The position numbers were made by a program, and so were the translations under genes. The notes under the pieces were generated by a model. The model ran no database searches, was not told the DNA's origin, and saw nothing but the letters and a program-made list of their open reading frames with translations. 64,000 nt of DNA from Anastatus disparis (Eukaryota > Arthropoda > Insecta > Hymenoptera > Eupelmidae), in the NCBI GenBank assembly GCA_017163975.1, contig JAFFSR010000004.1, positions 1,116,001 to 1,180,000 of the forward strand, read 5' to 3'. Shown here in pieces: positions 49,797-62,500 of this stretch. Every line of letters begins with the position of its first letter. Positions within the stretch are counted from its first letter, which is position 1.

Positions 49797-52700
49797 ACTC
49801 TCTCTTTATCTCGCGAGGCTTCAAAGGATCTAAGGAGTCAATTGGAATTGGCGTCTCTTGAGAGACGAGAAGCTCTACGGTTCGTGGCGGGAATGAGCTT
49901 TTGCATTGAGACAAATGGCACGAGGGACGATGAATCATCACGCGTCAAAAGCAGGAAGTACATTTGCACTTACTTAACTTATGTATATCTATATACAATA
50001 TACCAAGTGGATTCTGTCACAGAACTTTGTGAAATAAGCGAATTATAGAATGTGCTATAAGAAAAGTAAAAAAAAAGAATATTCATTGTGACTGCAATAT
50101 GGATAGTTCTTGACTTTGAGAATCTTGAAAAAAAGAAATTGCTCTATCGAAAAATGAAAAATATTATTGATAAAATAGTATATTGAAAATAAATTAATGA
50201 CAATGTACATTTTTGAAAATATCATCAAAATTATAATGTGTTTTGACTTTGTTTATTTTTATCATTTGTAAATGCTTTTAAATCAAGAAGAAAATGGTGG
50301 TTTTAATCAAATGGAAGAATGAATGACGATGCAGTAAACTGTTTTAATTTCTACTCTTGAGCTTTTTGATTAGATTATAATAGTGGAATGATTTGTCTTT
50401 TAGGATTTTCTTACGTTGTTTGTCATGACAAAAAATCATAATTTTTCCAAAGAAATTTTTGTTACATTCCCGTGTGATCAATATCATTGAGAACATCTAT
50501 CTTTTAAAATTTATAATTAAAACAAAAAATTTTGCATTTATATATTTTATAATATTAACATAATATAAACTATAACTCGTTCAAATAAAATATTGTCGAT
50601 TCATTTGTCATATAAAAGTCGATAGAAAAGAAAACTGAACATTTATAATTTTAAAATGATTTGATTTCCTCGTATAATTCAATTTTTCAACTGCTAGCAA
50701 TTTCTTACGATGAAATAATTCATTAAACAGGAAACAGTACAACGACCGATCGTAGACTTAAAGAAAAAGAAAAGGAAGTTTTTATTAACTATCGAGTCTT
50801 AAAACTCTTTTTCTCTTTCTAGCATTGCACGCATTTTCTCCAAGGAAGCCAAAGCGATCAATTGATCCGTTCTACTTAGTGTATATAAGAATAGCAAGTT
50901 TGCTGTTGTAGATAATAGCTTTTTAAATATATTGCTAATTCTCTTAAGATAATAAAAACTCAAGCGCGTAAAGCGCCTTTTTTTCCAATTAGTCTTTGAA
51001 CAAACGTGCGGTAGATATCCTATAAGACGACTAGTGCTATACAACTAAGATTTAAGAACAACAGAAAACGAACTAAAAGCTCGTAACAAAGAAAAAAAAG
51101 AGATTAAAATAAGAGAAAAAAAAAGAAAGAAAATAAAGGTAACTAGATATAATGTTACTTTTTGCACTTCGAAAAGAAGCAATATCGACAAAGTGTTAAC
51201 TCGTTCGCGCGCGAATAAGTACAAAAAAAAAAGATTGAGAAGAGACAAAAATACCAGGACCAAACGAGAGAGATTAAATGTGTGCGAGAGCTACTTTTCT
51301 ATCCGTTCGAAGAGAGACGAAAAAAGAGAAAGAAGAATCACATGGGAATGAGAGCCTACTGCAAAAGAAACTAATCAAACAAACAAGAATGATAAAACCC
51401 AGTTCAGAATAATGTAGCTATATATTTACTGGATAAATTTTAAAGATCATTTCATTATTCCTGAAATCATTATAATGATATAGCATTCTCAAAGCAATTG
51501 AAATTCAATTACAAATATATAAGATTTAACATTGTTACATTAAATCTCAATATTATGAAAAACATATCTATTAAAATAAATATGCATACTTTTACATAAA
51601 GAATATAATTTGACTTATTACTTCTTAATAATATTTACAACAGTATTAATAATTTTCAATAAAATATATAAATAAGTAATTAAACACATTAATTGAACAA
51701 TCGAAATATTTAATATAAGACTTAAAAAAAATTTCTAGTAATATTATCATTTGATGTACCATTTGAAAATCAACCGCAACAGTAAATGCACTTGTATAAC
51801 TAGTCTTAAGCTGTATACTCGTGAGATTAACGTAGACTAGTAGCAGCCATCTCTATTGAAATCCTTTGCTGTAGCCTTCAATGATATAAATGGTCCCTAC
51901 ACCATCCAGGTGAACACAAGAATTTCCTTAGCAACACGAGATAGAGAGAAAGACAGAGAGAGAGAGAACATTTTGGTTTAGTAAGTTCAGCACTTTTAAT
52001 CTTTAAACTCATCGTGTGAAAAGCCACTGCCATTACTGCAAATTAAACATGACGGTTGTGTATGCGCAATTGAAATCATGCGCGTATATGTGGCCCCATT
52101 TCTATTCTTTTTTTTTTCTTTCAAAATAAAAAAAAAGTCTCGATGGTTAGAATAGCTTATGTGTTTGGTTTTCCCTTTTTTTTATTCAATGCGGTTGCGC
52201 CATTGCGCAACGAAGTGCAAACTAATTTAATGGAGGACTTGGTCGATGTAATGAGGAAAAGATGGGTAAGAGGATGGAAAAGTTTGAAAGAAAAGTTGCT
52301 ACGAAATACGTAATTGATGAGTTTGGCTCGTGCTGAATAATCTTACAATAAGTTGACTTTAAAAAAAAATTTAACCCAACATAATGGTTTTTATTTTATT
52401 AAAAGAAAAAAAGATTCTAAAGAGCTAGTAAAAAGTAAATAAGTGCATAAAAAATTAAGAAATCTTAAAAATTTTTTTGGCTTTTGAAAACTGAAACTAA
52501 AATCATAAAGTGCAAATTTCATATACAATAAGCACACTTCAACGGCATTATCATTCCAGTTTAATCAATAATTATATTGAAAAGAGAAATAAAATAACAA
52601 AACCAGTTCGTTTAGACTAAATATATAAGCATTGATACATACTTACTACAAATTAAATGCAAGTTATCACGGCAACATATCAATTAGAATCATATATTTA

Positions 52701-53948
52701 TATATTTGAGGTTGGTTATATTTTTGTTAGATATTTTACAAAAAATAAATATTAGCCTGTCTTACATATTTCTACGATCTTGACACACAAAATGGAAAAA
52801 TGAGATCAATTTGAGGAAATAATTACAGGATGTCATATTTGAAATTACTCTTTTTGAAATAAAACTCAAACAACCAGCAATTTTCTCTCACGTATAACAA
52901 TAAAGTTTTCGAAATCTCAATAACACGCGGTGAACAAGTAAAACGTATAAAATCCTACAATAATATCCAATACGTTATCCTATCCAAAATTTTCCCACAG
53001 CAAGCAACAACCAATCCGAGAAATTTGACGCTCGCCCTGTTAATCTATCCAGTGACCTTTTGAAATATCTAATTCCGATCAACTATAAAGGCTCTGGATG
53101 CATATATGTATAGCTTTCTACCGTAAATCTCATGGTTAAAACTAGTGCTTTTAAGCAACGCATACGAGTGAAAACAAAGGTTCTCGAAATTCAAATGGCA
53201 TCCATGCACGACCTCTCTTCTCTCTCTCTCAATCGTTTTCCAATTGCGATTTTCCGATTTTCGCAAGCATAGAAACGAGAGCGACAAAACAAAATAAAAA
53301 ATAAAAGGAAGAAAAAAAAAGGTGAAAGAACATAGGCGATTGTCACTCGATCGGGAATATAGCATAGTGTCGACTAGTAACCGCCCCAAGGGAAGTTGAA
53401 CAAGAGGTTCAATGTTCGTTTACTGAGAAACACTGATTGCCTGATACACAAAAGAGCCAAGCATGGAAACCGATAGGAATTGAAAGAGAAAGGAAGAATG
53501 TATGAAGTTATTCTAAAGGAAAAGTGATTAAAGTGTGTCCTCGATTTAGAAAAAAAAGGTATGAGAGACGCAAATTTTTCGGATGCTCGTTTCTTTTGTG
53601 GTTCATTTATTCGCTGATCAAGTATTTTCAATGTAATCGTGCGAATTCAGAAAAAAGGTTTAGACATAGTAATTTTATTCTTTTAATTCTTGAAAATTGA
53701 ACTGTGATTAGAAATGGTTATAGATCTACAGTTGTAATGATTTACATGATTTTTTTATTCTATCAATTACTTAAAGTTAAAAGTAATCAATTATCAATAT
53801 GATAGTTATTTATTATATAACCAGCATTTCCTTTTTGGATTCATTTCAAGCTATTTTTATATAAATAAAATCGAGACAAATTTTTTTATCATTAAAAACT
53901 GAGCTATGTTACACAAATATTGAGAAAAAAAAGATATAGGAATAAGTA

Positions 53949-54259
53949 CACTGAAAAACCCTAGTGCGGCTGAGTGTTTTCAAAGGTAGACACTCACGCC
54001 ATTCTGAACAGTGGACGCTAATCGTACTTTCAGATTCAACTCATTGCGTGCCAGATTACACTGAGTGTCATTTCCGTTGGTACTTGATAAGAAACGTATA
54101 AACGAACTCTATCGAAAGAGCGATCAGCGTACTCTCAGATGATACTCAGTGTAATCTGGAAAGCAACCGATGTGATTTTAAAAAATTTAATATTTAGGTT
54201 CTGAAAGCGACATCTATTCAACTCAAGAGTACACTCAGCCGCACTAGGGTTTTTCAGTG
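53949..54259. mobile_element. 311-bp MITE of Tc1/mariner type, TA target duplication
   Basis: The terminal inverted repeats are identical over 29 bp: CACTGAAAAACCCTAGTGCG, then GCTGAGTGT. They are bounded by TA at 53947-53948 and 54260-54261. An internal inverted pair, CCAGATTACACTGAGT and ACTCAGTGTAATCTGG (near 54051 and 54145), gives a nested palindrome. CAC termini with TA duplications are typical of Tc1/mariner-like non-autonomous elements. No transposase frame is present. Exact TIRs mean fairly recent activity, so a partner transposase elsewhere in the genome is likely or was present recently. Confidence 0.88.
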
Positions 54260-54487
54260 TAGGATCCCCAAGTTATTGATACAGAATAATCTACATCAAT
54301 GTCTTAATAGCAATTTGCTTTCAATCAAACAGAAAATTCATTTTCTTTTATTTTATTTACCGCGAGTGAAAAATTATTTGATTTTATTTTCAGCAGTAAA
54401 TATATACAAATTACGTAAATTTGTTCATTTACTATATGCGAACAGGTTTTAAAACATTGTATCTAATAAGTAGACTCTTATTAATTC

Positions 54488-54599
54488 AGAGATCTCAGTG
54501 GCTCATTCAGTAGAGTGATGGATTCAAAATAATGCTTTGTTCACAAATACACTAAAACCTTCGTCCCTAGTTAGCATCTTAATGATAGCATAAATACAG
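54488..54599 (+). mobile_element. tRNA-derived SINE, internally deleted copy
   Basis: It shares AGTGGCTCATTCAGTA, then GTGATGGATTC, with the head of the copy at 21631. It then jumps straight to TGCTTTGTT, so the B box and the start of the body (about 60-65 bases) are missing. The end AATGATAGCATAAATACAG matches that copy and is followed by an A-rich tail. Having lost the B box, this copy should not be transcribed by RNA polymerase III from its own promoter. Confidence 0.65.
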
Positions 54600-54876
54600 A
54601 GAAGTTGAATTTAAAAAAAAATTTCTTATTGTTATGAAGATGGTGCCGATAAGTGGAGTTGCCTTCTAAATATTTTTTTCTCAGTAAAAAAAAACAGAAA
54701 TTTATAGAAGTAAATTTCAATTCTCATCTTCTTTTATATGAAACTTTAGAAAATTGTCCCCCAGTGAATACTGCGTTTAAAATTATTCCACTGGAAATTC
54801 CAGTCGATTGATATATTTAATCAGAGAGCTTTTTTATGTAACGAGATTAATTAAACTAATTTATATATATTATCTG

Positions 54877-55184
54877 CACCGAAAAATGTAAACATTGAAG
54901 ACTTAAAGTATAAAATGTCAATGTTACACTTTATAAAGCGTAAAATAATGTATTTATACTTTATACAGATAATTTGATCGATTCATAATTGATAGGGATT
55001 AGTTTTATCGATTTTACACTTTTCAAATTAATTCCTATACAAAGTAAATTTATAAAATTAATCTTTATAAAGTATAAATCGATCTAGTTAAACTCTACGA
55101 AGTATTAAACTATCATTTTATACTTTTTAAAATGTAAAAGTTACGTTTTACTCTTTATACCTACATTTTTTACAATTTCTGGTT
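54877..55184. mobile_element. 308-bp foldback element with TTTATACTTTATA motifs
   Basis: The left half (54877 to about 55010) aligns with the complement of the right half over nearly its full length. Shared blocks include GAAAAATGTA/GAAATTGTAA, AGTATAAAATG, TAATACTT/TTATACTTT and GATCGATT. Arms are diverged but collinear, with TACTTTATA-type motifs repeated throughout. The element lies about 280 bases after the deleted SINE copy. No coding frame. Ends are not sharp enough to read a target duplication. Confidence 0.6.
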
Positions 55185-56572
55185 GGAAATGTTGGTACAC
55201 TAAAGCTTATTAGGCCTTTAAAGATTCAGAAGGAATAAATATGGTTAGTTATTCAAAAATTAAAGCTTTCAAATTTTTTACATTTTAGCGTTTAATTAAT
55301 TAGTTTTTAATTTGTCTTTTTTATTCGAAATAATCCATCGTACGTACATAAAGAGTTAATGAGGTCTCCACGCGGTTAAAACTTGAATTATGATTTCTTT
55401 TTAGAACTTTAGTCATAACAAACCCTTGCCTGGTTTGACATTGTAATACTTTTAGTTCTGATTTAATATGGTAAAACTTTAGAATTTTTAAATTAACATT
55501 TAAATGTTTTTACTTACATGCTTTTAATTTTTGAAAAGTAATGCGAATACCTTATTTTTAGGTATTTTTTTCTCTCAAATTTTAATGTCACAAACATATT
55601 GGTTTTTGAAAAAATATACAACTTTGATAATGTAGGAAACTTGTTCAACCTTCATTCAATTCTTAACTCACAGTAAGATAAAATAAATGTAATTTTAATA
55701 TAAAAACCAACTAAATTCACGTCAAGTAAACGTCGAATATGTATACACATGAAATTATTTTAAAGTCGATCGATTGAGCTTTTTAAAGTTTGAACGAACC
55801 TCTTTTACGGTGTCAAGAAAACCTTTGCGCAATAATTTCCAACTCGATTCCTTCGTCGTATTTTCCTCCATTCCCATTAAATTTATTTTTTCCTTCTCTC
55901 TCTATCTTACTCACTTTTACATCATCGTCTGCTTAATTCTTTCCTTTTATTAGATATCACTGTCCTTCTCTTACAAATTCTTTTTTTTTTCTTCTCACTC
56001 GTAGACTTGTCTTTTTCTCAACAATAACTCCCTCCTCGTTACCATATCGTACTGGTTCCCAACGACAAATTATTTGCTCCGTCGGAGCATAAATTCTAAC
56101 AGTAATTACTTAATATTCTATTAGTATTACACAGGCGCTACGCACCTTACTTACTTTTCCTATGGCACCTTTAGAAACTTTATGGCATAAGAACGAAAAG
56201 ATGTTAAGAGAAATAAAAAGAGAATAATGCTAATTTGTTAAAGATTCGTTGACAAATAAACGGCAGTAGTTACTTTCGATTTTATCTTGTAACGTTTATT
56301 AAGTTATGCTATTGTTAGAATTTTAATAAGTGTAGAATCAATTAACGAGAAAATAAAGTACTACAAGTTTTTTGAAGAAATAAGATGACTTTTCAAATTG
56401 AAATTTCCAATTGATGGCAAACAATATTAGAATGATTATTTAGAGAGCTTTACAATTAGGACTGAGATAAAAAGCATATTAGATTCATTACATATACAGC
56501 TTAATGCAAGGTGCAACAAATTACAAATAATATAAAGATTGAAACGCGAAAATTAAAACAAAATAAAGTAAA

Positions 56573-56595
56573 ATGACCCATCACTGATGGGTCAT
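56573..56595. promoter_or_regulatory. Hairpin / everted GGGTCA half-sites
   Basis: ATGACCCATC-ACT-GATGGGTCAT is a perfect 10-bp stem with a 3-base loop. It also forms TGACCC-9-GGGTCA, an everted pair of (A/G)GGTCA half-sites of the kind bound by nuclear receptors. The spacing is not one I can tie to a specific receptor, so the binding role is inference. Confidence 0.35.
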
Positions 56596-57899
56596 CAGCA
56601 TAAATTACATTTGTGATCATGTTCATCAATAATTATTTTGTTTCTAATGGAATGTCTGTTTGATGAAATTACAGATGTGACGACCATTGGTATATCATTT
56701 AATAAATTATTTCTACTGATCGAGAGCTTTGTAAAAAATGACATTTGTGATAATGTTAATTTTCTTTTTGAAAGATCAAATTAATTTATTAGAAACTTTT
56801 AAGAAGTAAAGAATAAGTTTAATTACATAATATAAAAGTGTCAATGATGGCTAGGTTTATGATGATAAAATATTAATATTTATCAAAATATAAAACAAAA
56901 ATTAAAAAAGTCAATAATTTTATTAAAATGTTAATAATTTTTAGTTTAACTAAATTGAAAATTCTAAACTTATAATTTTACTATCTTCAAATCCTTGTTT
57001 AAAATAATTTCTACTCGTCGTGACAGTTTTCCTGAAAGCGAAACTTTTAAATAAGAAAAACTTATTTTTTATAAACATGATTTAAGAAGCTTATGTAATT
57101 GAATTCCACGAACTAGTGCACGGAAATGAAATATTTTAGTTGATTAATTTCATGCTAGAATGAAATTAACGAGAGTACAACAATTCAAGTCCGTTGAGCT
57201 ATCTATCTGTCCTCTTCTCTCTTGATGATAAACAGCTAATATCCCTGTATTTCCGCTTGGGCGAGCTTCGAGCCTCGATTTCGTCCCGATAATCGGATTC
57301 TCTTTTCATGGGACCCTGGAGCCTCATGACATGACGACGACTACGAAAGATGAGAGTATAGCCATGGGGTTCAATGCGCGCAAAAAAGGATTGGAAAAAG
57401 ATACGATGTGCGCATATAACCTAACTAAAATAAAAAAAAATAAAAGTAGGAAAGTGAGTAAGAGAGAAGAAAATGAAAAAAAAGTACGAAGGTTTCGTTG
57501 GAAAGTGTAAGAGGAAAAAAAAGAAGAAAAAAAGAATCTTGGTGTGTGACAGAAAAGTGAGAGAAAATAGAAGACGAAAAAAGATGAGAGAGCTTCGGGA
57601 TTCTCAAAATTCGTTCGATTCGCTTTTCCATCTGATGTATCTATACGGCTCGTCGATAGAAAATTTATTTTCTCAACCTCTTACTTATTCCCTTTTTTTT
57701 TACTTAAGTTTTCTCTCTTTTTCACTATCGAATCGACCATTGAATTCACGATCTATCTACGTCGAGAAAGGTTAATAGAAAATTTTTTTAAACAAACTCA
57801 TTTTTCAACTGGTTTATGCAAAAATTATTCGATACTATTTACTTTTAATCTTTATAGCAAATAACTTTTATATAGCTTATGAAATATCTAATGTTTGTC

Positions 57900-58440
57900 T
57901 AAAATAATTAAAACAAAACATTTGAAAGGAGGTATTTTTATAAGTTACTATTTATTTTAATTGAATTTTTATTAATTTTTTAAATTTTTGTTATATTTTG
58001 ACAGTATCGATTATTATTTCAAATATATATAATTTAAAAAAAAGTAAACAATTAATTCAATAAAGAAGAAAAAATAATTAAAATAATATTTCCTAATTTA
58101 CTTAATTATTATTATTTTTTTAAATGTTTGTTAAACTATTCTAATAATATCAGTGATTATTTGTAATGTGCAATTTAAAAAAAAATTATTTGGTTCAAAT
58201 GAATGTGTTTGAATACTTCCTAATCAATATTTATTTAAATCAAAGCACATTGTTTAATTAAACAGAATAATATTTTGTTAAAGAAATAATTCAATATTTG
58301 GTCCAACTTTGAATAAACTAGATGTAATTCAACTAAATTTTTTTTCACTATAGCTAAAAAGCCAACCATAAATAAACAATTAATTCTATGAAAATAAAGA
58401 GAAAAGAATTAGAATAATATTTCCTTTAAGTATAGTTTAA
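57900..58440. repeat. Degenerate tandem repeat, ~140-170-bp unit
   Basis: Three blocks recur in order. TTTTTTAAATTTTTGTTA near 57976 matches TTTTTTTAAATGTTTGTTA near 58114. AATTTAAAAAAAA near 58031 matches the same near 58172. AAACAATTAATTC near 58047 and AATAATATTTCC near 58082 match those at about 58375 and 58419. Spacing is uneven because of indels. The array is old and AT-rich. Confidence 0.5.
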
Positions 58441-58652
58441 CAAAAATACAAGATATTGAGAATCCGTGGAAATTTCTAAACTATTCATATTACAAGCAAT
58501 TTCCAATAAACTTATTTGAGTATAGACTTTTCTATCTTCATATTAATTTGTCCTCGACGTCCGAACTTCAACTCCTTTAATTTCAAAGCCGACAAAATAT
58601 CGGTATCCAATTTCGTTTATGTTGACAGACGATATTTAAATCGATCCCATAG

Positions 58653-58672
58653 AAGAGAGAGAAAGAGAGAGA
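58653..58672. repeat. GA-rich tract
   Basis: Imperfect GA run within the 58540-59050 island. Confidence 0.7.
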
Positions 58673-59737
58673 ATGAAAATCGACTATGACGATTTGTATA
58701 AAGAGAAATAGGAGGAAGAGACCAGTTCAAGTGGTATTCAGAGGTGGCAATCGAGCGTCAAAGATCTTTAAACGTTTTCGGTATCCCTTTTCACTCATAC
58801 CCCGTTCAATTTCTCTTTCTCTTTTAGCCTCTTGTGTTGTCGTCGATTTCAACTACAACCTTCCAAAATGCTTCTCTCCATTTAAGCAGTTTCATATCTA
58901 CAATGAGAGGGTATAAAACAAGAGAGAGAAAAAGCTACCCTTATTGACAAGCTATTGCGTAAAACTGCTTGAATACCAAAGACCTTTGCTACTTGAATCT
59001 ATTCAATATGAGGACCATGTTATACTGGCCGTAAGCTGATGCTTTTTCATTTCATTTTCGATCCTCTCCTCTTTCAATTGATGTAATTTTTTCTATATTA
59101 TTAACGTTGATTTTAGTTCTTTTTTTTCTAAACCATATGATAATTTTACTCAAGTATTTCAGGAGTAAATATATATATCGATATGTATATATTATAAAAT
59201 TTACATAATATAAAATATTTTTATTAGCAGTCATTTACAAAATTCATTTTTCACTATTCATGCAAAATATTTGTACAATTAAACCAACAACTGTCAATAT
59301 TAAAATATTATTTTTAAAAATTGTTAAATTGCATTTTTTTTTTAAATTTGAATATTTTATAACGTAATTAAAAATACCGAACATCGACTTAACAAAAAAT
59401 TAAATATTTTGTACAACATTTCTTAAGCAATGGAAAAACTTTTATAAAATTTCTTTAGGGATAAATTAACGATCGTCCACGTTAATGAGAGCATTTTCTT
59501 AAAAGCGGTGTTAAAAAATTTTCAAGGCTATCCAACCTACTAGTTAAAAAAGTGGCGAGCCTTGTAGAAAAAAAAATTGACTTCGTCAACTTTTCCTCAA
59601 AGAAGAAGTAGAAAGAAGAAAAAAAAAGTATATAGAAGCATGCATAATAACCCCAGTGTTTCGCTGCGAGGCACTTGGCGAAGAAATACCCTAAGTCGTT
59701 GGTATATAAGATTTGGGTAGATGAAGTAAAATGGGGA

Positions 59738-59795
59738 GTAGAAAGAAAGAGAGAGAAAGAGAAAGAGTAAAGAAGAGAAAGAGAATGAGAAAGGG
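59738..59795. repeat. Polypurine tract
   Basis: About 58 bases, almost entirely A and G with only two T. Its complement encodes S/F/L runs on the minus strand, which accounts for the 107-codon frame at 59597-59920. Confidence 0.75.
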
Positions 59796-61416
59796 CGTGA
59801 ATCTTTCATGGCATATTTGCCGCGCACAAGCGTATAACTACTTTGCGGCGGGGAAATTTCGTCCGAAACGCTAATGAAATCCGAGGAAGGAGGAGAGGGA
59901 GAAAGATGTGCAACGAGCAATTTCTAAAGGTGGCTTACCGGCCACACGGCTTAATCTAACTCTAGAGGCGCGTCGAGACTTTGAGTTTTAGGTTTGGGTT
60001 ATAACAGATACGAAAGAGTATAGAATCTCTTCTGTCTTTCTCATCACCTCCCGCTTCACCTCTCGCACCCTTTTAGCTTTAGGTGAAGTCATCCGCAAAA
60101 CTTGTCTTTCGTTATACTGTATAAAGTGTATGTGTGTATAATACCCCGAGAGCAAGTATAACGTCAACGACAATGAAAACTTTGTTCGATGGGAAACCTT
60201 GGGACATCGATGCTACACGCCATACACCCCAGACCAGGCAAAATTTAGCCTTGCGCAAGATGCTCTCGAGAAACTAAGAAAATTTAGTATTGCCTCAAAG
60301 CTTTAATCGACAATTCGTTGTAATGGTTATCTTAATATGCTAAATTCGTCTCGTGATTATCGGCTGAAAATTAAACTGTTTAATTGCTTGAAACATTTTA
60401 ATGGAATATTAAAATTATTCTAATTCTATATTTAGGTTAAAGATTCAAATCAGTATATGTTATTTACTTACGATTATAATGATTGCTGTATCTCAACTAA
60501 TAGATACGGTTCTTACCTGAAACAAAATTAAAACATTATTAATCACTTGTATTACATTCATGAAACTTTTTTTTTATAATTCAAGAATATTATGTTATTA
60601 ATTTAATAAATAAAAACATTTGATTTTCTGAATTTATTTCATTCCTTTGGTTTTTTAGATACTTCTTGAAATATATATTTAATGAATATATTATAACTAC
60701 AATAATAAATTATTAACATTTGTATATAAAAATTATTCAAAATAAAAAAATAATATTCTGTTCTTTTCTATAGAAATTTTACGGTGAAGAATTACTACAA
60801 AAGTATCAATTTTTGACCGTATTAAATCCATAATTTTGAAAACAGAAGTAGATTTCATAGTCATCAATTATAAAAGGCAGTCTAATTTTAGAACATTATT
60901 TTATAAAAATAATACTAGAAAATGTAAAAGAAACATCAAGAGGCTCTTTAAATAGTTTAAACAATGATGAACCTAACAATACAATATTTCAACATTCAAA
61001 ATTGAATCTCAACATCTTCAATCATAACAATATAAATTTGTACACGTAGAAATTCAGTAGTGTGAACTTCTATCCCGAAACTCTAATACTCTACAGCTCT
61101 CTCCTGAAAACCCTCTGATGAATAAAATAAGGTCGGGAACTATACAGAACATGAAGGAGAGACTAATAGTAACTAGTGTTCGATACGAGAAACTTGGATT
61201 TTGAGTATGTCGACTGCATTACAAGCAATCCCCTACCTCTTTCCACCCTCCAACACATAAGCCTTAACATTTACTATCTTTCTCTCTCTTATGCGAATTT
61301 GACACTTATTTAAGCATCTCTCTCTCTCCGGTATGGTGAAACAAGGAAGTCAAGCAAAGAGTAAGTGTATATGCTACAAGTGGATATATCGATATGCAGA
61401 CTCACGTTAGGCATGT

Positions 61417-61420
<4 letters not shown>

Positions 61421-61480
<60 letters not shown>
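61421..61480. repeat. (TA)30 microsatellite
   Basis: A 60-base pure TA array. The minus-strand frame over it is just alternating I and Y and is not a gene. Confidence 0.95.
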
Positions 61481-61483
<3 letters not shown>

Positions 61484-62154
61484 GCATATATATTTATGTA
61501 CAAATATATAGCATCAAAGGGATCGTAGAAAGACGGATGGATGGGAATGGCGCCAGCCCTTCGGAAACAAGCATAGGACGCAAGTGGGCGTACATACACG
61601 TATCGGTGCGTTGCCTTTAATACGCTACTGCTGCTCAACATGCTGAAAGTTTTACGCTACCTGGACGCGAATACCAATTGCTTCAACCGTGCGATAGGGG
61701 TACTTTTGAATTTTTTTTTTTTCTTCATCTTTTTTCTTGTCGAGGTTTTGAAATACAAATTTTAAAATTAAAGTTGAAATAAATTAATAATATTAAAGTA
61801 GCATAATGTTGAAATTTTTTTGTTTGATCGTTTGTCGAAGATGTAAAAGATAAAAATTATGGACATAGTAAAATAAATTAAGTAGAAAAATTCAATTTGA
61901 TGCGATAATATATTATAAAATAGCACACAAATCATTTTAAGGACGTTTTCAAATAGTATGAAAATAAATTAATTTTTATACTTATAAAAATTAATTTAGA
62001 TAAATATTATAAATTGTTCGCATTAGAGCGACATTAGAAGAATCACTTTTACTCAAATTCTAAATTGAGTTTTCATATAAAACTCCGTAAACGTGACTTC
62101 AATATATTGTATGTTCTGTAGTTGTATTTATAAAACTATATACTGTATAGAATC

Positions 62155-62500
62155 TTGATAAAAGAGGATGATAATGTGGTAACTTTTTAAATCTTCGTAT
62201 CAAAGAGCTTTTATCTTGTAATTATTAGGAAATATATAAAGTTTTATAAAATTTAAATTAAATTAGTTGACCTCACATTAAAAAAAACAACATACATTTG
62301 ATTATTTTATTATTTGTTTTAAATGCCTGGTCAAATCCTGATTTTTTCCCTTATTTTTACAATTTTAATCATTTATTTTTTTCAACTACGTATTAAAATT
62401 ATTTTTTAAAGTTATAAAATATTTTCAAAAACAGATTTTTATGACTTAGTAATTACAAGAAATTCAAAGTTCTTTAATAAAAGGAGTGATACATCTACTT
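62155..62500 (+). repeat. R1 family repeat, copy 5
   Basis: It starts GATAAAAGAGGATGATAATG, then ATCTTCGTATCAAAGAGCTT. Translated in the shared frame it gives V-S-K-S-F-Y, then (shifted) N-Y-stop-E-I-Y-K-V-L-stop-N-L-N, where the two stops replace Q and K of the copies at 10195 and 30560. From 62323 an ATG frame reads M-P-G-Q-I-L-I-F-S-L and stops after 28 codons at 62409. AAAAACAGATTTTTATG near 62428 aligns with AATAACAGATTTTTATG in the copy at 46185. This copy is clearly broken. Confidence 0.55.

Larger units (their letters stand above)
48001..56000. other. Gene-free stretch
   Basis: Islands lie at about 48000-48480, 49080-49250, 49700-50050, 50750-51380, 51780-52320 and 52900-53650. The 49707-50048 frame (113 codons) crosses a CT run; its middle part is charged (E-A-S-K-D-L-R-S-Q-L-E-L) but is not a family I know. 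A perfect TTCGCGCGCGAA palindrome lies at 51204-51215. AT-rich DNA without features covers 48500-49050, 50100-50700, 51450-51750, 52400-52900 and 55200-55750. No gene is supported. Confidence 0.6.

Noticed and set aside
49707..50048. 113-codon frame with a charged middle part
   Set aside because: It is interrupted by a CT-run translation (S-L-S-L) and flanked by AT-rich ends that read I/Y/T; there is no family match from memory.
61402..61641. 79-codon minus-strand frame
   Set aside because: About half of it is the translated TA microsatellite (alternating I and Y).
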